This document shows, in pieces, positions 30,994 through 39,387 of a DNA stretch of 64,000 nucleotides. Positions within the stretch are counted from its first letter, which is position 1. Every line of letters starts with the position of its first letter. A program made the translations under genes and the position numbers. This DNA is from Desulfocurvus vexinensis DSM 17965 (GTDB taxonomy: Bacteria > Desulfobacterota > Desulfovibrionia > Desulfovibrionales > Desulfovibrionaceae): positions 1 to 64,000 of the forward strand of contig NZ_JAEX01000011.1 in the NCBI RefSeq assembly GCF_000519125.1. Reading direction: 5' to 3'. The notes under the pieces were generated by a model. It was not told the origin of the DNA. It worked only from the letters and a program-made list of their open reading frames with translations, and made no database searches.

Positions 30994-31014
30994 CGCGTCG
31001 CTGGCGGAATCCGA

Positions 31015-31494
31015 TCAGTTGGCGGACTGGAAGGCCACGGACAGGATCTCGTACTCGATCTTGCCGCGCGGGGCGTCCACGGTGATCTCGTCGCCCTCGC
31101 GCTTGCCCAGCAGGGCCTTGCCCACGGGGGACTGCACCGAGATGGTCCCGCTGGCGTGGTCGGCCTCGTCGGGGCCGAGCAGGGTGTATTTCTTCACATC
31201 GCCGGTGTCCATGTCTTCGATCTCCACTGTGGCGCCGAAGGTCACGCGGTCGCCGCCCAGGGTGGCCAGGTCGATGACGTTGAACTTGGACATGCGCGAT
31301 TCGATGTAGCTGATCTGGGCTTCGAGCATGCCCTGGCGCTCGCGCGCGGCGTCGTAGCCCGCGTTCTCGCGCAGGTCGCCCTCCTCGCGGGCCAGGGCGA
31401 TGGCCTCGATGACCGCCGGACGCTCGCTTTTGAGGCGCGCCAGCTCCTTCTTGAGCTTTTCGTAGCCTTCGGTGGAAATGGGAATCGTGCTCAT
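31015..31494 (-). CDS. greA: Transcription elongation factor GreA
   Basis: A 159-residue GreA, which rescues backtracked RNA polymerase by stimulating transcript cleavage. The N-terminal coiled coil carries the acidic tip LAREEGDLRENAGYDAARERQG with the catalytic acidic residues. The C-terminal FKBP-like domain ends with SPVGKALLGKREGDEITVDAPRG. ATG 31494 follows GAGGG. Full length and intact; monocistronic. Confidence 0.96.
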   Translation of the reverse strand: MSTIPISTEGYEKLKKELARLKSERPAVIEAIALAREEGDLRENAGYDAARERQGMLEAQISYIESRMSKFNVIDLATLGGDRVTFGATVEIEDMDTGDVKKYTLLGPDEADHASGTISVQSPVGKALLGKREGDEITVDAPRGKIEYEILSVAFQSAN

Positions 31495-31699
31495 CTCGTG
31501 TACCCTCGTCTGTCTGATGATGGAGCGTGAAGCTGGAATTTGAAAACAAAAAGAACCACTCTCGCCGGGCCCTGGTCTGGCTCCGGTGAGGCGGTTTGGC
31601 GTTCCCACGCGCGATGTCGTGGCGGGACCATAGCCCACCCGGGGGCGGGGGTCAAGCCCCCCGCGCCCGGCGCGGCCCGAGTGGCGCGCCCTGGCGGGC

Positions 31700-32767
31700 C
31701 TATGCCCCGGCGCTGACCCCGGCGCGGTCGAAGGTGGCCATGCGGGTGTAGACGTTGGCCGCAGCCCGCAGCAGGAACAGGGCCAGGGCCGCGCCCGTGC
31801 CCTCGCCCAGGCGCAGGCCCAGGTCGAGCAGGGGCCGGGCGTCCATGGCGGCCATGGCCCGGGCGTGGCCGGGCTCGGCGCTGGCGTGGGCAAAGAAGGC
31901 GTAGTCGCGCACCGCCGGACACAGCTTCCAGGCCACGGCGAAGGCCGCCGTGGAGATGAAGCCGTCCACGGCCAGGGCCAGGCGGCATTTGGCCGCGCCC
32001 AGGCACAGCCCGGCCAGGGTGGCGATCTCCAGCCCGCCCAGGGCGGCCAGGATCTCCAGTGGGTCGCCCGAGGCCACGGCCCGGGCGTTGACCTCAAGCC
32101 CCCGGCGGATGACCGCGCATTTGGCGCGCACGCCGTCGGCGTGCAGACCGGTGCCCGGCCCGGTCATGGCCTCGGGGTCCAGGCCGAAGAGCGCGCAGTA
32201 CAGCGCTGTGGAGGGCGTGGTGTTGCCGATGCCCATGTCGCCGGTGCCCACGGCGCGGCAGCCGTCGGCGGCGGCGGCCTCGGCCAGGGCGATGCCGTTC
32301 ATCAGGGCGCGCTCGCATTGCTCGCGGGTCATGGCCGGGCCCTGGGCCAGGCTGGCCGTGCCCTCGGCCACCTTGCACTGCACCAGCCCCGGGTGCTCGG
32401 GGTACGGCCCGCCCACGCTGCCCGCGTCCACCACCACCACCTGCACTCCGGCGGTGTCAGCCAGGACGTTGATGCCCGCGCCCCCGGCCAGGAAATTGGC
32501 CACCATCTGGCGGGTGACCTCCTGGGGAAACAGGCTCACGCCCTCGGCCACCACGCCGTGATCCCCGGCGACGGTGTAGATGCGCGCGGGGTCCACCCCC
32601 GGGGCGGCGCCCCCGGCAATCTGCACCAGGCGCACGGCCAGGTCTTCCAGCAGGCCCAGGCTGCCCCGGGGCTTGGTCAGGTTGTCCAGGTGGGCCCGTG
32701 CGGCGGGTTCCAGGGCGGGGTCCAGGGGCGCTATGGCGGCGATGGCCCGGGCGAGGCTGGGGTGCAT
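31700..32767 (-). CDS. cobT: Nicotinate-nucleotide--dimethylbenzimidazole phosphoribosyltransferase
   Basis: A 355-residue CobT, which makes alpha-ribazole phosphate for the lower ligand of cobalamin. It shows NLTKPRGSLGLLEDLA near the N-terminus, VAGDHGVVAEGVS, GGAGINVLA, GTGDMGIGNTTPSTAL, and the C-terminal GEGTGAALAL containing the catalytic glutamate. The longer open frame upstream reads opposite the hsp20/htpX genes and is ignored; ATG 32767 matches the usual N-terminus. It stands apart from the other cobalamin genes of the window. Confidence 0.95.
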   Translation of the reverse strand: MHPSLARAIAAIAPLDPALEPAARAHLDNLTKPRGSLGLLEDLAVRLVQIAGGAAPGVDPARIYTVAGDHGVVAEGVSLFPQEVTRQMVANFLAGGAGINVLADTAGVQVVVVDAGSVGGPYPEHPGLVQCKVAEGTASLAQGPAMTREQCERALMNGIALAEAAAADGCRAVGTGDMGIGNTTPSTALYCALFGLDPEAMTGPGTGLHADGVRAKCAVIRRGLEVNARAVASGDPLEILAALGGLEIATLAGLCLGAAKCRLALAVDGFISTAAFAVAWKLCPAVRDYAFFAHASAEPGHARAMAAMDARPLLDLGLRLGEGTGAALALFLLRAAANVYTRMATFDRAGVSAGA

Positions 32768-32962
32768 TGACCTACTCCGGTGGCTGGGGTGTGGCGGTGG
32801 CTGCGGACGGAGGCCGAGGCATACTCCGCGCGGGCGGGCTTGGCAAGGCCGCCCGGCCCCGGCGGCGCGGTAAATATTGACAGGGGGCGGCGAATGAATA
32901 CCTTGGCCTGGACGGCGAGAACCGGCGCGGGGCAGCCCCGCGCCGCCACAGGAGGGCGGGCC

Positions 32963-33391
32963 ATGGCCAAGTACGACTGGAACCCCTGGGACGTTCTGGG
33001 CGGGGCGGGGGGCGGCTCCCGGCGCGGCCCGGGCGGCGTTGTCCCGGGCGGCCCCGGCGGGGTGCGCGAGCCCCTGGCCGACGTGGTGGAGACCGCCGCG
33101 GCCTACGTCGTCGAGGTGGAACTGCCCGGGGTCCGGCGCGAGGACATCGGGCTGGAGGTCGCCGGGCGGGAGCTGGTCGTCTTCGGCACGGCCCGCCAGG
33201 AGCGGGACGCCGAGGGCGGGGTCTATCACGTCATGGAGCGCGCCCATGGCGCCTTTGGCCGCCGCTTCCTGCTGCCCCGCGATGTGGACCCCGGGGCCGT
33301 GTCCGCCGTGTTCGAGGCCGGGCTGCTCACCGTCACCGTGCCCCGGCGCAGTGCCGCGCCGGGCAGCCTGCGCATCGACATCGAGGGCTGA
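32963..33391 (+). CDS. Small heat-shock protein (Hsp20/alpha-crystallin family)
   Basis: A 142-residue holdase chaperone. The alpha-crystallin domain runs from LADVVETAAAYVVEVELPGVRREDIGLEV to the GLLTVTVPRR motif (the G-x-L core), with a short C-terminal tail. ATG 32963 is preceded by GGAGGG, so it is preferred to the upstream ATG at 32894. It leads a same-strand group with htpX and a DegP-like protease, pointing to envelope stress response. Confidence 0.9.
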   Translation: MAKYDWNPWDVLGGAGGGSRRGPGGVVPGGPGGVREPLADVVETAAAYVVEVELPGVRREDIGLEVAGRELVVFGTARQERDAEGGVYHVMERAHGAFGRRFLLPRDVDPGAVSAVFEAGLLTVTVPRRSAAPGSLRIDIEG

Positions 33392-33445
33392 GGCCGCAGG
33401 CCCGGCCCGCAATCCTTTTTTCCGCACACAAGGAGCCTTGGCGAT

Positions 33446-34303
33446 ATGACCAGCCAGATCAAGACCGTTTTGCTGCTGGCCCTGCTCACGGGCCTGCTCA
33501 TGCTCATCGGCGGCGCCATGGGCGGGCGCGGGGGCCTCATGGTGGCCTTCGTCCTGGCCATGGCCATGAACGTCGGCAGCTACTGGTTCTCCGACCGCAT
33601 GGTGCTGTCCATGTACCGTGCGCGGGTGCTCTCGCGCGCCGACGCCCCGGGCCTGTTCGCCATTGTCGAGGAGCTGTCGCGCAACGCGGGCATCCCCATG
33701 CCCCGGGTGGCGCTCATCCCCCAGGAGGCGCCCAACGCCTTCGCCACCGGGCGCGACCCGCAGCACGCCGTGGTGGCCGTCACCGAGGGCATCATGCGCC
33801 TGCTCTCCCCCGAGGAACTGCGCGGGGTGCTGGCCCACGAGATCGGGCATGTGGCCAACCGCGACATCCTCGTCCAGAGCATCGCCGGGGTGCTGGCCGG
33901 GGTCATCATGTACGTGGCCAGCATGATCAAATGGGCCACGCTGTTCGGCTTCGGCGGGCGCAGCGGCGACGGCGAGGGCGGCAACCCCGTGGCGGCCCTG
34001 GCCCTGGCCTTCGTGGCCCCCGTGGCGGCCATGCTCATCCAGATGGCCATCTCGCGCTCGCGCGAATACCTGGCCGACGAGGCGGGCGCGCGCTACAGCG
34101 GCGCCCCCGAGCAGCTGGCCAGCGCCCTGGCCAAGATCTCGGGCTACGCCCAGCAGGTGCCCATGCGCGCGGGCAACGAGGCCACGGCGCACATGTTCAT
34201 CATCAACCCCTTCTCGGCGGGGGGCGTGGCCAGCCTGTTCAGCACCCACCCGCCCGTGCAGGAGCGCATCAGCCGCCTGCTGGCCATGGCCGGGAGGCGC
34301 TAG
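33446..34303 (+). CDS. htpX: Membrane protease HtpX
   Basis: A 285-residue zinc metalloprotease of the inner membrane that degrades misfolded membrane proteins. Two hydrophobic segments precede the catalytic HEIGH (H131, E132, H135). A further pair (VIMYVASMIKWATLFGF and AALALAFVAPVAAMLIQM) follows, then SREYLADEAGA with the third zinc ligand Glu. A good ribosome site (AAGGAG) precedes ATG 33446. The stop codon is two bases before the next start. Confidence 0.95.
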   Translation: MTSQIKTVLLLALLTGLLMLIGGAMGGRGGLMVAFVLAMAMNVGSYWFSDRMVLSMYRARVLSRADAPGLFAIVEELSRNAGIPMPRVALIPQEAPNAFATGRDPQHAVVAVTEGIMRLLSPEELRGVLAHEIGHVANRDILVQSIAGVLAGVIMYVASMIKWATLFGFGGRSGDGEGGNPVAALALAFVAPVAAMLIQMAISRSREYLADEAGARYSGAPEQLASALAKISGYAQQVPMRAGNEATAHMFIINPFSAGGVASLFSTHPPVQERISRLLAMAGRR

Positions 34304-34305
34304 CC

Positions 34306-35682
34306 GTGGGCCGCGCTGCAACCCTTTTGGGCGCCGCGCTGCTCGTGCTGGCCGCCCTGGCCCCGGCGCGGGCCGACCACACCGGGCAGCTGCCCGGGGC
34401 CGGGGGCGACGACCTGCGGCGCACCCCGGTGGTGCGCGCCGTGCAGGCCGTGGCCCCGGCGGTGGTCAACATCACCTCGGCCCGGGTGGAGGAGCGCGAG
34501 GTCAACCCCCTGGGCCGCTTCTTCGACCAGAACATGATGTCGCCGCTGCTGCGCGACTTCTTCGGCCCCCAGGGCACGCGCCGCGTGACGCGCACCAGCC
34601 TGGGCTCGGGGGTCATCATCGACGGGCAGCGGGGCCTGGTGCTGACCAACGCCCACGTCATCGCCGGGGCCACGGAGATCACCGCGCGCCTGCTGGACGG
34701 GCGCCAGTTCCAGGCCGAGCTGGTGGGCGCCGACGCGGACTTCGACCTGGCCGTGCTGCGCCTGGCCGAGGCCCGCGAGCTGCCCCAGGTGCCCATGGGC
34801 AGCTCGGCGGACCTGCTCATGGGCGAGACGCTCATCGCCATCGGCAACCCCTTCGGCTTCTCGCACACGGTGACCACCGGCGTGCTCTCGGCCATGGGCC
34901 GCACCGTGCGCACCGAGCAGGGCACCTTCACCGACTTTCTGCAGACCGACGCGGCCATCAACCCCGGCAACTCCGGCGGGCCGCTGCTCAACCTGCACGG
35001 CGAACTCATCGGCCTGAACACGGCCATCCACCAGGGCGCCGAGGGCATCGGCTTCGCCATCCCCATCGACAAGGCCCGGCGCGTGGTGGCCGAGCTGCTG
35101 GACCACGGTTTCGTGAGCCAGGTCTGGCTCGGGCTGTGGGGCCAGGACGTGGACCAGGCCACGGCCAGCTACTTCGGCCTGCCCGCCGCGCGGGGCATGC
35201 TCGTCACCGACGTGCAGCCCGGCTCCCCGGGGGCCGAGGCCGGGATCGCGCCCGGCGACGTGGTGCTGCGCCTGGGCGGGTACGAGGTCCAGGACAAGGA
35301 CCACTACCTGCAACTGCTGCGCAACCATACGCGCGGCGAGAGCGTGACGCTCACGGTGCTGCGCGAGGGGCGCGCGCTGCGCATCCCGGCCCGGGCCGAC
35401 GCCTTTCCGGCGGGCCTGGCCGAGGATCTGGCCTGGCGGCGCTGGGGCCTGCGCGCGGGCCCGGCCCAGGGGGCGGGGCTCACGGTGCAGGCCGTGCGCC
35501 CCGGCAGCCCGGCGGCGACCCTGGGGCTGGCCCCGGGCGATGTCGTGCTGCGCATCGGCGGGGCGCGGCTGGCCGAGGCTGGCGATTTCGCCGCGGCCTT
35601 CGTGCGCTACCGCATGCAGAACAGCCTGATCCTCGTGGTCGGGCGCGCGGGCCGGGCCTACTACGCGCGACTCAACGTCTAG
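34306..35682 (+). CDS. DegP/HtrA-family periplasmic serine protease
   Basis: A 458-residue protease starting at GTG 34306, with a GGAGG site overlapping the end of htpX. Residues 1-23 form a signal peptide (GRAATLLGAALLVLAALAPARA). The trypsin-like domain has a complete triad: H117 (LTNAHVI), D147 (DADFDLAVL) and S223 (NPGNSGGPL). Two PDZ domains follow (about 255-350 and 370-455), each with a GxxPGDVVLRxGG carboxylate-binding turn. Coupled to htpX, it completes a proteostasis cassette for the envelope. Confidence 0.94.
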   Translation: MGRAATLLGAALLVLAALAPARADHTGQLPGAGGDDLRRTPVVRAVQAVAPAVVNITSARVEEREVNPLGRFFDQNMMSPLLRDFFGPQGTRRVTRTSLGSGVIIDGQRGLVLTNAHVIAGATEITARLLDGRQFQAELVGADADFDLAVLRLAEARELPQVPMGSSADLLMGETLIAIGNPFGFSHTVTTGVLSAMGRTVRTEQGTFTDFLQTDAAINPGNSGGPLLNLHGELIGLNTAIHQGAEGIGFAIPIDKARRVVAELLDHGFVSQVWLGLWGQDVDQATASYFGLPAARGMLVTDVQPGSPGAEAGIAPGDVVLRLGGYEVQDKDHYLQLLRNHTRGESVTLTVLREGRALRIPARADAFPAGLAEDLAWRRWGLRAGPAQGAGLTVQAVRPGSPAATLGLAPGDVVLRIGGARLAEAGDFAAAFVRYRMQNSLILVVGRAGRAYYARLNV

Positions 35683-35732
35683 GGCGCCGGGGGGCCCGGG
35701 CGCCCGCAGCGCCCCGGATTGCACCCCCGGTC

Positions 35733-35761
35733 TTGACACCTGCATGGCCAGGGGCTATCTC
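35733..35761 (+). promoter_or_regulatory. Candidate promoter of the ferredoxin gene
   Basis: TTGACA (35733-35738) and TATCTC (35756-35761) are 17 bases apart, giving a leader of about 115 bases. The -10 is imperfect. Confidence 0.45.
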
Positions 35762-35884
35762 GGATTTCCTGATGGCGGGACAGCCTCACGCGCAGACGCG
35801 CGCCCGGAGGCCCGCCGTATACAGGGCACATTCGCCGGGACGGGGTCCGGGCGGAGGGCAATACAAATTCACTGGAGGTTCCAA

Positions 35885-36073
35885 ATGGGTTACAAAGTGA
35901 CTGTTGACGCTGACAAGTGTGTGGGCGACGGCGAGTGCGTGGACGTCTGCCCGGTGGAAGTGTACGAGCTGCAGGACGGCAAGGCCGTTCCGGTCAACGA
36001 GGAAGAGTGCCTGGGCTGCGAGTCCTGCGTGGAAGTCTGCGAGCAGGACGCCATCACCGTCGAGGAAGAGTAG
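35885..36073 (+). CDS. 7Fe ferredoxin with CxxDxxC motif (D. africanus ferredoxin III type)
   Basis: A 62-residue electron carrier. The first cluster motif is C12-VG-D15-GE-C18-VDV-C22, with Asp where a classic [4Fe-4S] motif has the second cysteine. The second motif is C42-LG-C45-ES-C48-VEV-C52. The sequence strongly resembles Desulfovibrio africanus ferredoxin III. In that protein the Asp site holds a [3Fe-4S] cluster that can take up iron, zinc or other metals. ATG 35885 follows GGAGG. Its likely role is low-potential electron transfer, for instance with pyruvate oxidation. Confidence 0.93.
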   Translation: MGYKVTVDADKCVGDGECVDVCPVEVYELQDGKAVPVNEEECLGCESCVEVCEQDAITVEEE

Positions 36074-36110
36074 TCCCGGCCTTTCCGCTGATGCGATAGT
36101 TCCCAGGACC

Positions 36111-36144
36111 GAAGGGAGCGGCGCGGCCTGGCGCCGCTCCCTTC
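36111..36144 (+). terminator. Terminator hairpin of the ferredoxin gene
   Basis: A perfect 14-bp inverted repeat (36111-36124 with 36131-36144) with a 6-base loop lies 38 bases after the ferredoxin stop. It has no T-tract, but the stem is very stable. Confidence 0.65.
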
Positions 36145-36299
36145 GGCGCGTCTGACGCCCGGCCCCGGCCCCGGCCGGGGTGAAAATTCGTGGCCGGGCC
36201 TCGACATCGCGCGCGGCGGACTTACCTTGGGGTTCCGCCCCCGTCAGGGGCGGCGGCCCCCTGCGCCCGCGAGCCAGGCGACCCAATACGGAGTGACCC

Positions 36300-37160
36300 A
36301 TGACCCCCGACTTCGGCCCCTTCTTCGAACGCTACGAAGCCCTGGCCAGGGAGATCGACCAGGTGGTGGAGCGGGTCGGCGCCGAGCACGGCCAGTGCAT
36401 TGCCTGCGCCCCCGGGTGCAGCGACTGCTGCCATGCCCTGTTCGACCTGACCCTGGTCGAGGCCATGTACCTCAACGCCAAATTCAACGCGCACTACAGC
36501 GGCCAGCGCCGCAGCGACCTGCTCGACCTGGCCGACGAGGCCGACCGCAAGGCCTGCCGCATCAAGCGCGATGCCTTCCGCATGTCGCGCGACGGCGCCC
36601 GGACCACCGAGATCCTCGAATTCATCGCCAAGGCGCGGGTGCGCTGCCCCCTGCTGGACGCCGATGACCGCTGCGCGCTCTATGAGCACCGGCCCCTGAC
36701 CTGCCGCCTCTACGGCATCCCCACGGCCATCCGCGGCAAGGCCCACACCTGCGCCAAATGCGGCTTCACCCCCGGCGTGCAGTACCCCACCGTGAAGATC
36801 GAGCAGTTGCAGGACCGGCTGTTGCGCCTGTCCCATGATCTGACGGCCAGCCTGCGCACGCGCTACGCGCGCCTGGGCGAGACCCTGGTGCCTGTGTCCA
36901 TGGCGCTCATGAACCGCTACGACGCCGAGTACCTCGGCCTGATGAGCGACGAGGAATGGGAAAAGGCCGAGCGCCTGCGCATGGCCCTGGCCGAGGACGC
37001 CCGGCCCCCGCGCCCGGCCCCCGGGGCCATGGCCGAAAAGGCCTTTGCCGCCGCCCCGGCCGGGCAGGACGCCTGCGCCAGCTGCGACCAGGGCAAGGGC
37101 TCCGACGCCTGTTCGACCTGCGGCTCCCTGACCTGGGAGCTGGGCGGAGGCAAGCCATGA
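36300..37160 (+). CDS. YkgJ-family cysteine-cluster protein with extra C-terminal CxxC pairs
   Basis: A 286-residue protein with the Fe-S or zinc cluster signature of the YkgJ (CxxCxxCC) family: C33, C36, C40, C43, C44, then RCPLLDADDRCALYEHRPLTCRLYG and TCAKCG. The last 35 residues add CASC...CSTC, not part of the core family. The protein is soluble and has no signal peptide. YkgJ proteins are thought to bind Fe-S clusters or zinc, and some act with metal-enzyme maturation. First gene of a five-gene operon; its stop overlaps the next start (ATGA). Confidence 0.85.
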   Translation: MTPDFGPFFERYEALAREIDQVVERVGAEHGQCIACAPGCSDCCHALFDLTLVEAMYLNAKFNAHYSGQRRSDLLDLADEADRKACRIKRDAFRMSRDGARTTEILEFIAKARVRCPLLDADDRCALYEHRPLTCRLYGIPTAIRGKAHTCAKCGFTPGVQYPTVKIEQLQDRLLRLSHDLTASLRTRYARLGETLVPVSMALMNRYDAEYLGLMSDEEWEKAERLRMALAEDARPPRPAPGAMAEKAFAAAPAGQDACASCDQGKGSDACSTCGSLTWELGGGKP

Positions 37161-37546
37161 AGCCAACCGGACCCAAGCCCCCCCGTCCCCCGCTGACCCC
37201 CGAGCAGGAGGAGACCAAGCGCGTCATGTACGAGCGGATCTCCCCCCGGCGGCGCAAGTTCATCGACAAGGTGGGCTACGAGAACTGGGACCCCTTCCCC
37301 GAGCCCTTCGACCCCATGGACATCCGCACCGACGCAAGCGGGCAGACCATCCAGGACTTGGTGCGCACCTTCCTGCGCTCCCGGGCCATGACCGCCAAGG
37401 TCGGGGCCCACTACAGCCGGGGCGCCCACGAGCTGGCCATGGGCATCGTCAACAAGGACGAGCGCTTCCGGGGCATGTACGATTTCATCGTCTGGTACAA
37501 CGACATGCTGCGCGCCCAGGGCCGCGAGATGACCTGGGAGCGGTAG
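37157..37546 (+). CDS. Unknown protein of the YkgJ-TPR-HEAT operon
   Basis: A 129-residue soluble protein that I do not recognise. It is Pro-rich at the N-terminus (MKPTGPKPPRPPLTPEQEE) and then mixed charged and aromatic (VGYENWDPFPEPFDPMDIR, YDFIVWYNDML). It has no cysteine, no membrane segment and no known motif. The start overlaps the ykgJ-like stop by four bases, and the GGGCGGAGG ribosome site lies inside that gene. Its tight coupling argues that it works with the Cys-cluster protein. Confidence 0.8.
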   Translation: MKPTGPKPPRPPLTPEQEETKRVMYERISPRRRKFIDKVGYENWDPFPEPFDPMDIRTDASGQTIQDLVRTFLRSRAMTAKVGAHYSRGAHELAMGIVNKDERFRGMYDFIVWYNDMLRAQGREMTWER

Positions 37547-37591
37547 CCATTGGAACCCGGGGCCCCGCCCCGCAAGCACGAGGAGCGCCTC

Positions 37592-38206
37592 ATGGGCACC
37601 GACGCCAAGACCCTTGACGAATACATCATGCAGATGCAGCACCAGCTGGCGGGCAACCCCAAATGCGCCAGCCACCACTACAACCTGGGCGTGGCCTACC
37701 TGGCCAAGCGCATGTGGCACGAGGCCGAGGAGAGCTTCCGCGAAGCGCTGGACAACTCCCCGCGCATGGCCGAGGCCTACGTGCAGCTCGGCGGCATCTG
37801 CCTGCAGCGCGGCGACATCGACGGCTGCCTGAACAACAACCGCAGCGCCTCGGGCGCCCGGCCCCAGTTCGCCGTGCCCTTCGCCAACATGGGCTTCTGC
37901 TACCTGCAAAAGGGCGACCCCGACCGCGCCGTGGCCAGCCTCAAGAAGGCGCTCAACCGCGACCCCGACTACGTGCAGGCCCTGGCCACCATGGGCAGCG
38001 CCTACCTCATGTCCGGGGAGCCCGACGAGGCCAAGCCGCACCTGGACCGCGCCCTGGAGCTGGCCCCGGACTTCGGCCCGGCCTGGAACAACATGGGCCT
38101 GTACTGGCTGGAGAAGGGCGACAAGGCCGAGGCCGCGCGCTGTCTGGCCAAGGCCCAGGAGACCGGCTACGAGGTGCCCCAGGCTCTGCTGGAGCAGGTG
38201 GGCTAG
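37592..38206 (+). CDS. TPR-repeat protein
   Basis: A 204-residue protein made of about five tetratricopeptide repeats. Recognisable cores are HYNLGVAYLAKRMWHEAEESFREAL, FANMGFCYLQKGDPDRAVASLKKAL, MGSAYLMSGEPDEAKPHLDRAL and NNMGLYWLEKGDKAEAARCLAKA. The start at ATG 37592 follows GAGGAG; a TTG at 37550 would only add an uncharged extension. It is a cytoplasmic scaffold without signal peptide and the third gene of the operon. TPR proteins mediate protein-protein contacts, so it may gather the other products. Confidence 0.88.
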   Translation: MGTDAKTLDEYIMQMQHQLAGNPKCASHHYNLGVAYLAKRMWHEAEESFREALDNSPRMAEAYVQLGGICLQRGDIDGCLNNNRSASGARPQFAVPFANMGFCYLQKGDPDRAVASLKKALNRDPDYVQALATMGSAYLMSGEPDEAKPHLDRALELAPDFGPAWNNMGLYWLEKGDKAEAARCLAKAQETGYEVPQALLEQVG

Positions 38207-38221
38207 GGGCGGGAGGACGCC

Positions 38222-38941
38222 ATGGCGCGCTTTCGGGGCATGAAGGCGCAACTGCGGAGCCTGCTGGCTGGGGCGGACCAGGAGGAGATCCTGGCCCGGC
38301 TGGCGCAGCTGCCCGCCCCGGAGCTGGTGGGCCCGCTGTTCTCCCTGCTGCTGGCCCCCGGGGAGCTGGTGCGCTGGCGGGCCGCCACGGCCCTGGGCGC
38401 CACGGTGGCGCGTATGGCTGAGGAAACCCCCGAGGCCGCCCGCGTGGTCATGCGCCGCTTCCTGTGGCACATGAACGAGGAGTCGGGCAACATCGGCTGG
38501 GGTGTCGCCGAGGCCATGGGCGAGGCCATGGCCCGCAGCGCGCTGCTGGCCCGGGAATACCACAAGAACCTGGCCTCCTACGTGCAATGCCCCGAGTGCG
38601 CCATCGGCGACGACAACTTCCTGGAGCACCCGCCGCTGCGCCTGGGGGTCTACTGGGCCCTGGGGCGGCTGGGCGAGGCGCGCCCGGAGCTGCTGGCCCA
38701 CGTGGCGCCCGACCTGCTGCGCGCCCTGGGGCAGGAGCAGGGCGCCCAGGCGCGCGGGCTCGTGGCCCGGGCCCTGGGCCTGGGGCGCGTGGCCGGGGCC
38801 CGGGCGGCCCTGGAAGCCCTGGCCCGCGCCGGGGACCCGGTGGACATCTACCGCGGCGGCACCCTGGAGCGGACCACCCTGGGCGCCCTGGCCCGCGAAG
38901 CCCTGCAGGCCGTGCAGCAGGGGCACAAGGAGCGAGCGTGA
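38222..38941 (+). CDS. HEAT-repeat-like protein with CPEC motif
   Basis: A 239-residue, mostly helical protein. Repeating units such as LVRWRAATALGATVARM, GNIGWGVAEAMGEAMA, RLGVYWALGRLGEA and QARGLVARALGLGRVAGA read as HEAT/PBS-lyase-like repeats. A central VQCPECAIGDDNF holds a single CxxC pair. There is no catalytic motif I can name. Fourth gene of the operon, 15 bases after the TPR gene; its stop overlaps the start of the next gene (GTGA). Confidence 0.85.
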   Translation: MARFRGMKAQLRSLLAGADQEEILARLAQLPAPELVGPLFSLLLAPGELVRWRAATALGATVARMAEETPEAARVVMRRFLWHMNEESGNIGWGVAEAMGEAMARSALLAREYHKNLASYVQCPECAIGDDNFLEHPPLRLGVYWALGRLGEARPELLAHVAPDLLRALGQEQGAQARGLVARALGLGRVAGARAALEALARAGDPVDIYRGGTLERTTLGALAREALQAVQQGHKERA

Positions 38942-39201
38942 AGGACGAACGAGGCCTGTACTACTATCCGAGCATGCAGACCCACGACGTGCGCATGTAT
39001 GTGCGCCGCAGCGAGGAGGGCGTCGTCGAGTTCCGGATGTGGAACAAGGACCTGCCCGAGGTCTGGGAGCGCCACGAGTGGATTCCCCTGGACGTGGTGC
39101 GCACCGCCGCGCGCATGTACGCCCTGCGCAACAAGGACCGCAACCCCATGGGCCTCTACGACGAGGCCATCGCCCGCCGTCTGCTGGACGAGGACCGCTG
39201 A
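38938..39201 (+). CDS. Small unknown protein, last gene of the YkgJ-TPR-HEAT operon
   Basis: An 87-residue protein starting at GTG 38938, overlapping the HEAT gene stop by four bases, with AAGGAG just upstream. The sequence (MKDERGLYYYPSMQTHDVRMYVRRSEEGVVEFRMW...) is rich in Tyr, Arg and Trp and is soluble. I do not recognise a family. Coupled translation indicates that it is a genuine gene and probably made in a fixed ratio to the HEAT protein. Confidence 0.8.
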   Translation: MKDERGLYYYPSMQTHDVRMYVRRSEEGVVEFRMWNKDLPEVWERHEWIPLDVVRTAARMYALRNKDRNPMGLYDEAIARRLLDEDR

Positions 39202-39387
39202 GGCCGCGCCGGGTGCGGCGGGGCGGCGCCCGGCCCGCTTCCACGCCGTGGCCTGCGGCCAGCTGGGCGGTGTTTCCCGCACCCGCCAGGGCCCCGCGAG
39301 CCGCGGGACCTGAAGGCATCCGGGCCGCGTGGCTCCTGGCGCCCGCCGGGCCAGCGCGGCCGCGCGGGCCTGCGCCGACTCCCCGGA

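Larger units (their letters stand above)
30707..31014. other. Convergent intergenic region with two terminators
   Basis: This gap lies between the TPR gene and greA and holds the dispersed terminator copy C and the greA terminator. The sequence between them contains further GC-rich inverted repeats. No gene seen. Confidence 0.6.

Noticed and set aside
32894-32962. Longer start for the small heat-shock protein
   Set aside because: The ATG at 32963 has a GGAGG site at correct spacing; the extension is not part of the family's N-terminus.
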